Assembly: GCF_900104525.1 (NCBI RefSeq)
Contig: NZ_LT629711.1
Coordinates: 930,001 to 994,000, forward strand
Source: Pedococcus dokdonensis
GTDB lineage: Bacteria; Actinomycetota; Actinomycetes; Actinomycetales; Dermatophilaceae
Length of the DNA stretch: 64,000 nucleotides
Direction of reading: 5' to 3'
Shown: piece after piece, positions 26,038 through 35,287 of the stretch
Layout: each line of letters begins with the position of its first letter
Position numbering within the stretch: the stretch's first letter is position 1
Notes under the pieces: model-generated
Seen by the model: only the letters and a program-made list of their open reading frames with translations
Database searches by the model: none
What the model was told of the DNA's origin: nothing
Program-made: the position numbers and the translations under genes

Positions 26038-27141
26038 ATGGCCGACGGCTTCTCCTCCGAGATGTTCGAGGACTCCTCGTTCGACGCCACCGCACGGGTG
26101 GTCGACTCGGGCAGCGACGCCGACGAGCGCACCGTCGAGGCCGCGCTGCGCCCTCGGCGGCTCAGTGAGTTCACCGGGCAGGCGCGCGTCCGTGACCAGC
26201 TCTCGCTGGTGCTCGAGGCGGCCCGTCGCCGCGGCACCCCGCCCGACCACGTGTTGCTCTCGGGACCACCCGGCCTCGGCAAGACCACCCTCGCCATGCT
26301 GATCGGCACCGAGCTGGAGCGGCCGATCCGGATCACCAGTGGTCCGGCGATCCAGCACGCCGGCGACCTGGCCGCGGTGCTGTCCTCGCTGATGGAGGGC
26401 GAAGTGCTGTTCCTCGACGAGATCCACCGGATGTCGCGGTCGGCCGAGGAGATGCTCTACCTCGCGATGGAGGACTTCCGGGTCGACGTGATCGTCGGCA
26501 AGGGCCCGGGCGCGACGGCCATCCCGCTGGAGCTGCCGGCCTTCACCGTGGTCGGCGCCACCACCCGCGCGGGCCTGCTGCCCGCGCCGCTGCGCGACCG
26601 GTTCGGGTTCACCGGCCACCTCGACTTCTACGCCGCCGACGACCTGGTCGTCATCCTCGAGCGCTCGGCCCGCCTGCTCGACGTGCAGGCCGACACCGAA
26701 GGCATCGCCGAGATCGCTCGCCGGTCGCGCGGCACACCCCGCATCGCCAACCGCCTGCTGCGCCGCGTGCGCGACTGGGCGCAGGTGCACGGCCGCCAGG
26801 TCGTCGACGAGGAGGCCGCACACGCGGCCCTGGCGCTGTTCGACGTCGACGACCGTGGCCTCGACCGGCTCGACCGGGCCGTGCTCGACTCGCTCTGCCG
26901 ACGGTTCGGCGGTGGGCCCGTCGGGCTCTCGACCCTCGCCGTCGCCGTGGGGGAGGAGGCCGACACCGTCGAGACCGTCGCCGAGCCGTTCCTCGTGCGC
27001 GAGGGGTTCATCACGCGCACACCGCGGGGTCGCGCCGCCACCGCCCTGGCGTGGTCGCACCTCGGCCTGGCCCCGCCGGCGGGTCATGCCGCCCAGCCCA
27101 GCCTGCCGCTCGACACCGGCGAAGGACGCTTCGGCGGCTGA
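26038..27141 (+). CDS. ruvB: Holliday junction branch migration ATPase RuvB
   Basis: 367 residues. AAA+ motor that drives branch migration. Walker [10 protein letters not shown] (76-84), Walker B FLDEIH (125-130), sensor 1 region VGATTRAG and arginine finger segment APLRDRFG follow in order; the C-terminal winged helix has [15 protein letters not shown]. An acidic 30-residue N-terminal extension precedes the conserved core, common in actinobacteria. Ends the ruvCAB unit before a hairpin at 27146-27172. Confidence 0.97.
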   Translation: MADGFSSEMFEDSSFDATARVVDSGSDADERTVEAALRPRRLSEFTGQARVRDQLSLVLEAARRRGTPPDHVLLSGPPGLGKTTLAMLIGTELERPIRITSGPAIQHAGDLAAVLSSLMEGEVLFLDEIHRMSRSAEEMLYLAMEDFRVDVIVGKGPGATAIPLELPAFTVVGATTRAGLLPAPLRDRFGFTGHLDFYAADDLVVILERSARLLDVQADTEGIAEIARRSRGTPRIANRLLRRVRDWAQVHGRQVVDEEAAHAALALFDVDDRGLDRLDRAVLDSLCRRFGGGPVGLSTLAVAVGEEADTVETVAEPFLVREGFITRTPRGRAATALAWSHLGLAPPAGHAAQPSLPLDTGEGRFGG

Positions 27142-27145
27142 CCTG

Positions 27146-27172
27146 CACGGGTGCCGTCACGGCATACCCGTG
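27146..27172 (+). terminator. Hairpin after ruvB, containing a CGGCATAC motif
   Basis: CACGGGT (27146-27152) pairs with ACCCGTG (27166-27172), and GCCGT (27153-27157) with ACGGC (27159-27163). It follows the ruvB stop by five bases. The 3' arm holds one CGGCATAC (27160-27167). No T-run. Confidence 0.55.
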
Positions 27173-27242
27173 GGAGCGGTCAGGGCGACATTCTTCGGTG
27201 CGCCCAAAGGTCACAATTGGAACGCAGCCTCGGTGGGGCACG

Positions 27243-27272
27243 TTGGTCGGTATGCCGTGCGTCACCTACACT
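27243..27272 (+). promoter_or_regulatory. Candidate promoter of yajC-secDF
   Basis: TTGGTC (27243-27248), an 18-base spacer and TACACT (27267-27272) match the vegetative pattern. The spacer contains GTATGCCG (27250-27257). The roughly 80-base leader that follows has a hairpin made of GTCCCCCGGC and GCCGGGGAC near 27280-27302, one C unpaired. Confidence 0.5.
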
Positions 27273-27358
27273 CGGGCGGTCCCCCGGCTGGAGCCGGGGA
27301 CTTGCGCGTGCCCGACTCCGAGGCGCCGCACCACCAGCCACCGGAAAGGGACTGCTCC

Positions 27359-27667
27359 ATGTCGAATGGCGGCTCGCCCGTTGCCAGCCTGCTGATCTTC
27401 GCGCTGCCCGTGCTGCTGATCGTCTTCATGGTGTTCAGCCAGCGGCGCCGCCAGCGGGACGCCCAGACGCTGCAGGCGGGGCTGGCGGTCGGTGACGAGG
27501 TCTGCACGACCTCGGGCCTGTTCGGCACCGTGCAGTCCCTCGACGACGCCGTCGTCACCCTGGAGATCAGCCCCGGGGTCACCGTCCGCTTCGACCGGCG
27601 CGCCATCGGCACCAAGACGGCGCCCTCCGGCCCGGTCGAACCCGCCAATCCCGGCACCACCGAGTAG
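27359..27667 (+). CDS. yajC: Preprotein translocase subunit YajC
   Basis: 102 residues from ATG 27359 with AAGGGA upstream. One N-terminal membrane helix (LLIFALPVLLIVFMVF) followed by the cytosolic domain with RRQRDAQTLQAGLAVGDEVC and TTSGLFGTV, the standard YajC pattern. It associates with SecDF in protein export. secD follows 12 bases after the stop. Confidence 0.93.
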   Translation: MSNGGSPVASLLIFALPVLLIVFMVFSQRRRQRDAQTLQAGLAVGDEVCTTSGLFGTVQSLDDAVVTLEISPGVTVRFDRRAIGTKTAPSGPVEPANPGTTE

Positions 27668-27679
27668 AGGTCCCTGCAC

Positions 27680-29503
27680 GTGGCAATCAACCCGTACAAC
27701 CGCAAGCCGCTGAAGGTCCTCGCAGCGCTGGCGGCCACCACCCTGGCGCTCTACGGCCTGCTGTTCGCGGTCACCACCTGGGGCACCGCCCAGTGGTCGC
27801 CCAAGCTGGGTCTCGACCTCGACGGCGGCACCCAGCTGGTGCTCAAGCCGGTGCTGGCCGGCGCTTCGAAGCCGACCAACGAGCAGCTCACCCAGGCCCG
27901 CGACATCATCGTCCAGCGCGTCGACGCCAACGGTGTCGCCGGCGCCGAGGTGACCACCCGCAACGGCGAGGACATCGTCGTCAGCGTCCCGGGCAAGAGC
28001 CTCGACAAGACCATCGAGGACTCGATCCGCAAGTCGTCGCAGATGCGCTTCCGTCCCGTCCTCGCGCAGTCGGCCGGCACCAACCAGCCCGTGCCGACCG
28101 GGACCTCCACCGGCACCGCCACGGGCACCGCGACGGGCACCGCGACGGGCACGGCGACGGGCACGGCGACGGGCACGGCAACGGGCACCGCGACGGGCAC
28201 GGCCCCCAAGGCCACCGGCAGCGCCACGACCGCGGGCTCCGGACTGCCCGGCGCCTTCGTCAAGAGCACCACCGAGCCGACCCCGAGCGGGACGGCGACG
28301 ACCACCCCCAGCGGCACCGCGACGACGAGCTCGGCCAAGCCGACCGACTCCAGCGACCTGGCCTGGATCACCGACGACGTCTCCAAGGCTTTCGAGGCGC
28401 TCGACTGCTCGGTCCCCGGTGTCACCGACACGATCGTCGACGACCCCAAGAAGCCGCTGGTGACCTGCAGCGACGACGGCGCGACCAAGTACGTGCTCGG
28501 CCCGGTCGTCGTGGACGGCACCCAGATCAAGGACGCTGCCGCGGGCTACCGGCCCCTCTCCAACGGCCAGCCGTCGAGCACCGTCGAGATCTCGCTGACC
28601 TTCAAGTCCGAGGGCACCAAGGCCTACGGCGAGGCCAGCCGGCGCATGGTGTCGCTGGAGTCGCCGCGCAACGAGATGGCCGCCACCCTCGACTCCCGGG
28701 TCATCGTGGCGCCCTACTTCGAGGCCGCGATCCTCGACGGACGGGCCAGCATCACCGGCTCCTTCACCATCCAGGAGGCTCGTGACCTCGCCAGCCAGCT
28801 GAAGTTCGGCGCGCTGCCGCTGTCGTTCACGCTGCAGACCCGTGACCAGATCAGCCCGACGCTCGGCAGCGAGCAGCTCCAGATGGGTCTGGTGGCCGGC
28901 ATCATCGGCTTCATCCTGGTCTTCGGCTACTCACTGGCGCAGTACCGCGCCCTCGGCCTGGTCACCGTCCTCTCGATCGTGATCGCCTCGCTGTTGACGT
29001 ACGTGGCGATCGCCCTGCTCGGGTGGTCGCACAACTTCCGGCTCGACATGGCGGGCGTGACCGGCCTGATCGTGGCCATCGGTGTCACCGCCGACTCCTT
29101 CATCGTCTACTTCGAACGCATCCGTGACGAGGTCCGCGAGGGCCGGCCGCTGCGTGCGGCGGTCGACACGGGCTGGCGTCGCGCCCGGCGCACCATCCTG
29201 GCCGCCGACGGCGTGAACTTCCTCGCCGCGTTCGTGCTCTACCTGCTGGCCTCGTCCAACGTGCGCGGGTTCGCCTTCACGCTCGGCCTCACGACCCTGA
29301 TCGACCTGCTCATCGTCGTGATGTTCACCCACCCGCTCGTCGCCCTGCTGGCGAGCACCAAGTTCTTCGGTGGCGGTCACCGCTGGTCGGGGCTCGACCC
29401 CGAGCGGCTGGGTGCCAAGGCCCAGAAGCCCCGGTATGCCGGGCGCGGACGGGTCGCGATGCCCACCACCGCACGGACCGCGAGCGACGGGAGCGCGCTG
29501 TGA
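27680..29503 (+). CDS. secD: Protein translocase subunit SecD
   Basis: 607 residues from GTG 27680. SecD uses the proton gradient to complete export. An N-terminal helix, a large external domain with GLDLDGGTQLVL, and a C-terminal five-helix block starting near QMGLVAGIIGFILVFGYSL are present, as is VTADSFIVYFERIRDE. Within the external domain (about residues 140-175) lies a stretch of nine four-residue repeats, TGTS then eight TGTA, encoded by 12-base units at 28097-28204, followed by Ser/Thr/Pro-rich sequence. Overlaps secF by four bases. Confidence 0.96.
   Translation: MAINPYNRKPLKVLAALAATTLALYGLLFAVTTWGTAQWSPKLGLDLDGGTQLVLKPVLAGASKPTNEQLTQARDIIVQRVDANGVAGAEVTTRNGEDIVVSVPGKSLDKTIEDSIRKSSQMRFRPVLAQSAGTNQPVPTGTSTGTATGTATGTATGTATGTATGTATGTATGTAPKATGSATTAGSGLPGAFVKSTTEPTPSGTATTTPSGTATTSSAKPTDSSDLAWITDDVSKAFEALDCSVPGVTDTIVDDPKKPLVTCSDDGATKYVLGPVVVDGTQIKDAAAGYRPLSNGQPSSTVEISLTFKSEGTKAYGEASRRMVSLESPRNEMAATLDSRVIVAPYFEAAILDGRASITGSFTIQEARDLASQLKFGALPLSFTLQTRDQISPTLGSEQLQMGLVAGIIGFILVFGYSLAQYRALGLVTVLSIVIASLLTYVAIALLGWSHNFRLDMAGVTGLIVAIGVTADSFIVYFERIRDEVREGRPLRAAVDTGWRRARRTILAADGVNFLAAFVLYLLASSNVRGFAFTLGLTTLIDLLIVVMFTHPLVALLASTKFFGGGHRWSGLDPERLGAKAQKPRYAGRGRVAMPTTARTASDGSAL
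28097..28204 (+). repeat. 12-bp tandem repeat inside secD (TGTA coding)
   Basis: Nine consecutive 12-base units of ACSGGSACSKCS type, differing only at third codon positions, encode TGTS plus eight TGTA. They keep the frame, and slippage would change the length of the external loop by four residues per unit. Confidence 0.9.
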
Positions 29504-30666
29504 TCAACTTCGCCGCACTGGGCAACGACCTCTACACGGGCAAGCGGTCGATCGACTTCGTCGGTCGCCACAGGCGCTGGTACGCCCTCTCGGGGGTCTT
29601 CGTCCTGATCGCGCTGATCGGTCTGGTCTGGCACGGGCTCAACCTCAGCCTCGAGTTCCGCGGCGGCTCGGAGTTCCGGATCTCCAAGGTGGCCGCCAGC
29701 CAGGACTACGAGGCGCGCGCCAAGGACGCCGTCGGCACGGTGCCGAACGCCGGCGCCGCCGAGGTCACCAAGATCGGCTCCGGCACGATCCGCGTCCAGA
29801 CCGAGAAACTCGACGAGTCGGGGATCCGCGCGGTCCAGGCCGCCCTGGCTGACGAGTTCAAGACCGACGCCAACGATGTGTCCGCCTCGTTCGTCGGCCC
29901 GTCGTGGGGCGCCTCGGTCAGCCAGAAGGCGCTGCAGGCCCTGGCCGTCTTCCTGGCGCTCGTCTCGATCGTGATGGCGCTCTACTTCCGCACCTGGAAG
30001 ATGGCCGTCGCGGGCCTCGCGGCGCTGCTGCACGACCTCTTCATCACCGTGGGCATCTATGCGCTGGCCGGCTTCGAGGTCTCGCCGGCCACGATGATCG
30101 GCTTCCTCACCATCCTCGGCTACTCGCTCTACGACACCGTCGTCGTCTTCGACAAGGTCCGCGAGAACACCACCGAGGCCCTCGGGAACGGCCGGATGAC
30201 CTACCAGCAGGCCGCGAACCTCGCCGTCAACCAGACCCTGGTGCGCTCGATCAACACGACGATCGTGGCGCTGCTGCCGATCGCGTCGATCCTCGTCATC
30301 GGCTTCCTGTTCCTCGGCCCGGGCACGCTGCTCGACCTGGCCCTGGCGCTGTTCGTCGGTATCGCCGTCGGCGCCTACTCGTCGATCTTCATCGCCACCC
30401 CGCTGCTCGTGCACCTGCGCATGAAGGAGCCGGCGATCGTCGACCTCGACAAGAAGGCGACCCGCTACCAGGCCCGCCACGGCGGCGTGGTCTCGTCCTC
30501 GGACGCTGCTCCGGTGGAGCACGCGCCCGACGCCGAGGAGCTGGCCGAGGGCCGCGAGCCGGTCCCGGCCGCCGCGGCTCGCACCGGTGGCGTGCGCGAG
30601 ACGCACAAGTACGCGACGAGCGGTCCGCGCAACCAGCCCAAGCGCCCGCCGAAGTCACGTCGATGA
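29500..30666 (+). CDS. secF: Protein translocase subunit SecF
   Basis: 388 residues from GTG 29500, overlapping the secD stop. Pattern of SecF: one N-terminal helix (YALSGVFVLIALIGLVW), an external domain beginning LSLEFRGGSEF, then five helices with GYSLYDTVVVFDKVREN and LVRSINTTIVALLPI. A hydrophilic C-terminal tail of about 80 residues rich in Ala, Arg and Pro follows, longer than in E. coli. Overlaps apt by four bases (ATGA). Confidence 0.96.
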   Translation: MINFAALGNDLYTGKRSIDFVGRHRRWYALSGVFVLIALIGLVWHGLNLSLEFRGGSEFRISKVAASQDYEARAKDAVGTVPNAGAAEVTKIGSGTIRVQTEKLDESGIRAVQAALADEFKTDANDVSASFVGPSWGASVSQKALQALAVFLALVSIVMALYFRTWKMAVAGLAALLHDLFITVGIYALAGFEVSPATMIGFLTILGYSLYDTVVVFDKVRENTTEALGNGRMTYQQAANLAVNQTLVRSINTTIVALLPIASILVIGFLFLGPGTLLDLALALFVGIAVGAYSSIFIATPLLVHLRMKEPAIVDLDKKATRYQARHGGVVSSSDAAPVEHAPDAEELAEGREPVPAAAARTGGVRETHKYATSGPRNQPKRPPKSRR

Positions 30667-31253
30667 ACGACCCGTCGGTGAGCAGCACGTCGGTGAGCAG
30701 CACGTCGGTGAGCAGCATGTCGGTGAGCAGCTCGCTGTCGGAGCGTGTCGACGCGGCCCTGCGGGACGTCCAGGACTTCCCGAGCCCGGGGATCCTGTTC
30801 AAGGACGTCACCCCGGTGCTCGCCGACGGCCAGCTGTTCGGCGACGTCATCCGCGACCTGGCGGAACGCCGCCGCGGGAGCATCGACCTCGTCGTGGGCA
30901 TCGAGGCCCGCGGCTTCATCCTCGGGGCCGCGCTGGCGCACGAGCTCGGCGTCGGGTTCGTCCCGGTCCGCAAGGCCGGCAAGCTGCCCGGTGCGGTGCT
31001 GGGGCTGACCTACGACCTCGAGTACGGCTCGGCCACCGTCGAGATCCACGAGGACGCTTTCGTGGGCGGCGAGCGGGTCCTGCTCGTCGACGACGTGCTG
31101 GCCACCGGCGGCACGGCCGCTGCCGCCTGCGAGCTGCTCGAGCAGGCCGGCGCCGAGGTCGTCGCGTTCGAGACGCTGGTCGAGCTTGCCTTCCTGCCGG
31201 GTCGCGAGCGGCTGGCCGGACGCGAGGTCCACTCGACCGTGGTGGTCCCGTAG
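30663..31253 (+). CDS. apt: Adenine phosphoribosyltransferase
   Basis: 196 residues from ATG 30663. Salvages adenine to AMP with PRPP. Type I phosphoribosyltransferase signature VLLVDDVLATGGTAAA near residue 140-155; PVRKAGKLPG supplies the flexible loop. The first 25 residues are SVSST repeats from four 15-base units (30675-30734) that precede the conserved start of the domain (LRDVQDFPSPGILFKDVTPV). Each unit contains a GTG, so initiation could also occur inside; MSVSS at codon 19 is an alternative. Coupled to secF. Confidence 0.92.
   Translation: MNDPSVSSTSVSSTSVSSMSVSSSLSERVDAALRDVQDFPSPGILFKDVTPVLADGQLFGDVIRDLAERRRGSIDLVVGIEARGFILGAALAHELGVGFVPVRKAGKLPGAVLGLTYDLEYGSATVEIHEDAFVGGERVLLVDDVLATGGTAAAACELLEQAGAEVVAFETLVELAFLPGRERLAGREVHSTVVVP
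30675..30734 (+). repeat. 15-bp tandem repeat (4 units) at the 5' end of apt
   Basis: TCGGTGAGCAGCACG and close variants occur four times in a row, in frame, encoding SVSST, SVSST, SVSSM, SVSSS. Confidence 0.88.
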
Positions 31254-31256
31254 GCT
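31251..31256 (+). promoter_or_regulatory. -10 hexamer TAGGCT of a leaderless promoter for rel
   Basis: TAGGCT ends six bases before the rel ATG, and its first three bases are the apt stop codon. Confidence 0.55.
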
Positions 31257-31262
31257 CGTGAC

Positions 31263-33572
31263 ATGACTGAGGACGTCGTCACCGGGCCGGTGCCCACCGG
31301 CGCGTCCTCGGCCAACCGGGTCCGGGCCCGGCTGGCCCGCTTCGGCAGTCGTGGGGGCCCGACCAATCCGGTGCTGGAGCCGCTGCTGCAGACCGTGCGG
31401 GCCACCCACCCCAAGGCCGACCTCACCGTCATCGAGCGCGCTTATGTCGTGGCCGAGGAGGCCCACCGCGGGCAGAAGCGCAAGTCCGGCGACGCCTACA
31501 TCACCCACCCGCTCGCGGTGACGACGATCCTCGCCGAGCTCGGCATGACGCCGGCCACCCTCGCGGCCGCGCTCCTGCACGACACGGTGGAGGACACCGC
31601 ATACAGCCTCACGCAGCTGGAGAAGGACTTCGGGCGCGAGGTCGCGATGCTGGTCGACGGCGTGACCAAGCTCGACAAGGTGACCTACGGCGACGCCGCC
31701 CAGGCCGAGACGGTACGCAAGATGGTCGTGGCGATGGCCCGCGACATCCGCGTGCTCGTCATCAAGCTCGCCGACCGCCTGCACAACGCGCGCACCTGGC
31801 GCTACGTGTCGGTCGAGTCGGCGCAGCGCAAGGCCCGCGAGACGCTCGAGATCTATGCCCCGCTGGCGCATCGGCTCGGCATGAACACCATCAAGTGGGA
31901 GCTCGAGGACCTGTCGTTCGCGACGCTCTACCCCAAGGTCTACGACGAGATCGTGCGGCTCGTGGCGGAGCGCGCCCCCGCTCGCGAGGAGTTCCTCTCC
32001 GGAGTGCGCGAGCAGGTCAGCGAGGACCTCAAGGGCGCCAAGATCAAGGCCACCGTCACGGGTCGGCCGAAGCACTACTACTCCGTCTACCAGAAGATGA
32101 TCGTCCGCGGTCGCGACTTCGAGGACATCTACGACCTCGTCGCAGTGCGGGTGCTGGTCGACTCGGTGCGCGACTGTTACGCGGCGCTCGGCGCCCTGCA
32201 TGCGCGGTGGAACCCCCTGCCCGGGCGGTTCAAGGACTACATCGCGATGCCGAAGTTCAACATGTACCAGTCCTTGCACACCACCGTGATCGGTCCCGAG
32301 GGCAAGGCCGTCGAGATCCAGATCCGCACGCACACCATGCACCGTCGCGCCGAGTACGGCGTGGCCGCGCACTGGAAGTACAAGGAGGACGGCACCGCTC
32401 CGGCGGCGGGCGCCAAGGACGGCGAGACCGGTCCGATCAACGACATGGCGTGGCTGCGCCAGCTGCTCGACTGGCAGAAGGAGACCGCCGACCCGGGGGA
32501 GTTCCTCGACTCGCTGCGTTTCGAGATCAACGCCCGGGAGGTCTACGTCTTCACTCCCAAGGGCGAGGTGGTGGCGCTGCCGGCCGGGGCGACACCGGTC
32601 GACTTCGCCTATGCGGTGCACACCGAGGTGGGTCACCACTGCATCGGCGGACGGGTCAACGGGCGGCTCGTCCCGCTCGAGTCCACCCTCGAGAACGGTG
32701 ACGTCGTCGAGGTGCTGACCTCCAAGGCCGACGGTGCCGGACCGTCGCGGGACTGGCTCACCTTCGTGAAGTCACCGCGGGCCCGCAACAAGATCAAGCA
32801 GTGGTTCTCGAAGGAGCGCCGCGAGGAGGCGATCGAGAACGGCAAGGACGCGATCGCCCGCGCGATGCGCAAGGAAGGGCTGCCGCTGCAGCGACTGCTC
32901 ACGGTCGAGACCCTGACCGGTCTCGCCTCCGAGCTGCGTTACCAGGACATCGACGCCCTGTATGCCGCGGTGGGCGAGGGGCACGTCTCCGCCCAGCACG
33001 TCGTGGGCCGGCTCGTGGTCTCGCTCGGTGGCGAGGAGGGCGCGTCCGAGGACCTTGCCGAGGCGACCACCCCGACCCGCTCCATGCGCCGGCGTTCGGG
33101 CGACCCGGGCGTCGTCGTGGTCGGCACCGCCGACGTGTGGGTCAAGCTGGCCCGCTGCTGCACGCCGGTGCCGGGCGACCCCATCATGGGCTTCATCACG
33201 CGCGGCAGCGGGGTCTCGGTCCACCGCACCGACTGCACGAACGCCGAATCACTACTCTCCCAGCCAGATCGGATGATCGAGGTCGAGTGGGCGCCATCGT
33301 CTGCCTCGGTCTTCCTCGTCCAGCTCCAGGTGGAGGCGCTCGACCGCAACCGGCTCCTGTCCGACGTCACGCGCGTGCTGTCCGACCAACACGTCAACAT
33401 CCTGTCGGCGTCCGTGCAGACGTCGCGCGACCGGGTCGCGATCAGCAAGTTCACCTTCGAGATGGGTGATCCCAGCCACCTGGAGCACGTGATGAAGGCG
33501 GTCCGCAAGATCGACGGCGTGTTCGACGTCTACCGGATCACCGGCACGAAGGCCACCGCCGCGAAGGCCTGA
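31263..33572 (+). CDS. relA: Bifunctional (p)ppGpp synthetase/hydrolase Rel
   Basis: 769 residues. The HD hydrolase domain has LHDTVEDT (His106-Asp107); the synthetase domain has [20 protein letters not shown] with the RFKD signature of bifunctional enzymes; then TGS ([19 protein letters not shown]) and a C-terminal ACT domain ([19 protein letters not shown]). RCCTPVPGD marks the zinc-finger region. It makes and degrades the stringent alarmone at the ribosome. Same order apt-rel as in mycobacteria. Confidence 0.97.
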   Translation: MTEDVVTGPVPTGASSANRVRARLARFGSRGGPTNPVLEPLLQTVRATHPKADLTVIERAYVVAEEAHRGQKRKSGDAYITHPLAVTTILAELGMTPATLAAALLHDTVEDTAYSLTQLEKDFGREVAMLVDGVTKLDKVTYGDAAQAETVRKMVVAMARDIRVLVIKLADRLHNARTWRYVSVESAQRKARETLEIYAPLAHRLGMNTIKWELEDLSFATLYPKVYDEIVRLVAERAPAREEFLSGVREQVSEDLKGAKIKATVTGRPKHYYSVYQKMIVRGRDFEDIYDLVAVRVLVDSVRDCYAALGALHARWNPLPGRFKDYIAMPKFNMYQSLHTTVIGPEGKAVEIQIRTHTMHRRAEYGVAAHWKYKEDGTAPAAGAKDGETGPINDMAWLRQLLDWQKETADPGEFLDSLRFEINAREVYVFTPKGEVVALPAGATPVDFAYAVHTEVGHHCIGGRVNGRLVPLESTLENGDVVEVLTSKADGAGPSRDWLTFVKSPRARNKIKQWFSKERREEAIENGKDAIARAMRKEGLPLQRLLTVETLTGLASELRYQDIDALYAAVGEGHVSAQHVVGRLVVSLGGEEGASEDLAEATTPTRSMRRRSGDPGVVVVGTADVWVKLARCCTPVPGDPIMGFITRGSGVSVHRTDCTNAESLLSQPDRMIEVEWAPSSASVFLVQLQVEALDRNRLLSDVTRVLSDQHVNILSASVQTSRDRVAISKFTFEMGDPSHLEHVMKAVRKIDGVFDVYRITGTKATAAKA

Positions 33573-33602
33573 CCCGCGTGACTTGGTTGCCCGCGTGGGT
33601 CA
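33570..33602. terminator. Stem-loop between convergent rel and DUF349 genes
   Basis: TGACCC (33570-33575) pairs with GGGTCA (33597-33602), extended by GCG/CGC with a small bulge. The arms contain the stop codons of both genes. Confidence 0.5.
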
Positions 33603-35285
33603 GCCGCTGAACTCGTCGAGGTTGCCGCGGGCCTGGGCGAGCCACTGCTCCTGGGCGTCCAGCTTGGCCTGGGCATCCTTCACCTTGCGGTCGTTGCCGG
33701 AGGCCTGGGCCTTGGCGAGGTCGTCGCGCAGGCTGGAGACGGAAGCCTCCAGCTGGTCGACCATGCTCTGGGCTCGGGCTGCCACCTCGGGGTTGGACTG
33801 CTTCCAGCGCTGGTCGTCGGCGTCGCGGACGGCCTGCTCGATCCGGCGCATCCCCTTCTCCATCCGGTCCACGTCGCCGCGCGGCACCTTGCCGGCCGCA
33901 TCCCACTTGTCCTGCAGGGTGCGCAGCGCTGACTTGGCTGCCTCGAGGTCGGTGACGGGCAGGATGGACTGCGCCTCCTTGAGCAGCTCCTCCTTGACGG
34001 CGAGGTTGCCGCGGAACTCCTCGTCCTCCTTGGCCGAGACCTCGTCCTTGGCCGAGAAGAACGCGTCCTGGGCGGCCTTGAACCGCTCCCACAGCGCGTC
34101 GTCGTCGGACCGGGAGGCCCGGCCGGCCTGGCGCCAGCGGTCCATCAGCCGCTTGAACGCCCCGGCCGTCTGACCCCAGTCGGTGCTGGTGGCCAGCGCC
34201 TCGGCCTCCTTGACGAGCTCCTGCTTGGCGGCCTTGGCCTCGGCCTGGGTGCCTTCGAGCTGTGCGAAGTGCACCCGGCGAGCCTTGTCGAACGAGTTGC
34301 GGGCCTGGCTGAACCGCTGCCAGAGCGCGCCCTCGGTCTCACGGTCGAGCCGCGCCCCACCGCGCTGGTGCTTCTTCCACTCGTCGAGCAGCTCACGCAT
34401 CCGCGCGCCGCTGCTCTTCCACTGGATCTTGTTCTCGGGCTGACCGGCGATCTTCTCGGCCTCGGCCACGATCGCCTCGCGCTCGACGGCGGCGGCGGCG
34501 CGGGCCGCGCTGCGCTCGGCTGCCTCGGACTCCTTGCGGGTCTTCACCAGGCCCTCGATCTCGGCCACCTTGGCGTCGAGCCCGGCGAGGTCGCCGACGA
34601 CGTTCGCGTCGGTGCAGTGCTCCCGGAGCTTGGCGAGCCCTTCGGTCGCGTCCTTGGCGGACAGCTCGGTCGAGGTGAGTCGCTGGTGCAGGAGGTCGGC
34701 CGACGCGTAGAGCTCGTCGAACTTGCGGGCGAAGTAGTGCAGTGCCTCGTCGGCGCTGGCACCGGGGTAGGCGCCGACCTCGCGCTCACCGTCGGCGGTC
34801 CTGACGAAGACGGTGCCGTCCTCGGCGACGCGGCCGAAGGTCTCGGACGGGGGTCCGGGCGGGGCCGCCACGGTGAGCGCGGCGGGCTGGGGGTGCGCGA
34901 CCTTGCGGACCGCGGCGGGCGTCGGCACCGGGCCGGGCTTGGGCACCGGGCGCGGGACCGGCTTGGGGGCCGGGGCTGCCGCGGGTGCGGGGGTCGCCTC
35001 GGCGGCTGGCTCGGGCGTCGTCTCGGCGGCGGGCTCCGCGACCAGGGGCTCGGTCTCGGCGGCCGGTTCGGGCGTCGCCTCGGCGGCAGGCTCCGCGGTC
35101 ACCGGCTCGGTCTCGGCGGCCGGTTCGGGCGTCGCCTCGGCGGCAGGCTCCGAAGACAGCGGCTCGGTCTCGGCGGCCGGTTCGGGCGTCGCCTCGGCGG
35201 CGGGCTCTGAGGTGCTGGTGTCGGGGGTTTCGGCCTGGCTGTCGTCGGGCTCGGTGTTCTCGGCCGGGGGAGTCTGCTCGGTCAC
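33600..35285 (-). CDS. DUF349 domain protein with Glu/Pro/Ala repeat N-terminus
   Basis: 561 residues from GTG 35285. After a low-complexity first 115 residues made of repeated EPAAEATPEPAAETEP-type blocks, the protein is helical with several DUF349 units, recognisable as LLDEWKKHQR...RETEGALWQRFSQARNSFD and LMDRWRQAGR...DDDALWERFKAAQDAFF. Function unknown; the family is conserved in actinobacteria next to rel and ppi genes. The N-terminal block is encoded by near-exact 48-base repeats around 35000-35210. The start is two bases after the ppi stop, so the two are probably cotranscribed. Confidence 0.85.
   Translation of the reverse strand: MTEQTPPAENTEPDDSQAETPDTSTSEPAAEATPEPAAETEPLSSEPAAEATPEPAAETEPVTAEPAAEATPEPAAETEPLVAEPAAETTPEPAAEATPAPAAAPAPKPVPRPVPKPGPVPTPAAVRKVAHPQPAALTVAAPPGPPSETFGRVAEDGTVFVRTADGEREVGAYPGASADEALHYFARKFDELYASADLLHQRLTSTELSAKDATEGLAKLREHCTDANVVGDLAGLDAKVAEIEGLVKTRKESEAAERSAARAAAAVEREAIVAEAEKIAGQPENKIQWKSSGARMRELLDEWKKHQRGGARLDRETEGALWQRFSQARNSFDKARRVHFAQLEGTQAEAKAAKQELVKEAEALATSTDWGQTAGAFKRLMDRWRQAGRASRSDDDALWERFKAAQDAFFSAKDEVSAKEDEEFRGNLAVKEELLKEAQSILPVTDLEAAKSALRTLQDKWDAAGKVPRGDVDRMEKGMRRIEQAVRDADDQRWKQSNPEVAARAQSMVDQLEASVSSLRDDLAKAQASGNDRKVKDAQAKLDAQEQWLAQARGNLDEFSG
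35000..35210 (-). repeat. Tandem repeats encoding the acidic Pro/Ala region of the DUF349 protein
   Basis: Blocks such as GGTTCGGGCGTCGCCTCGGC followed by GGCAGGCTCCG recur about every 60 bases on the plus strand between 35000 and 35210, nearly unchanged. Confidence 0.7.
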
Positions 35286-35287
35286 GG

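Noticed and set aside
24577..27087. 836-codon frame antisense to yebC-ruvCAB
   Set aside because: Covers four well-supported genes on the other strand.
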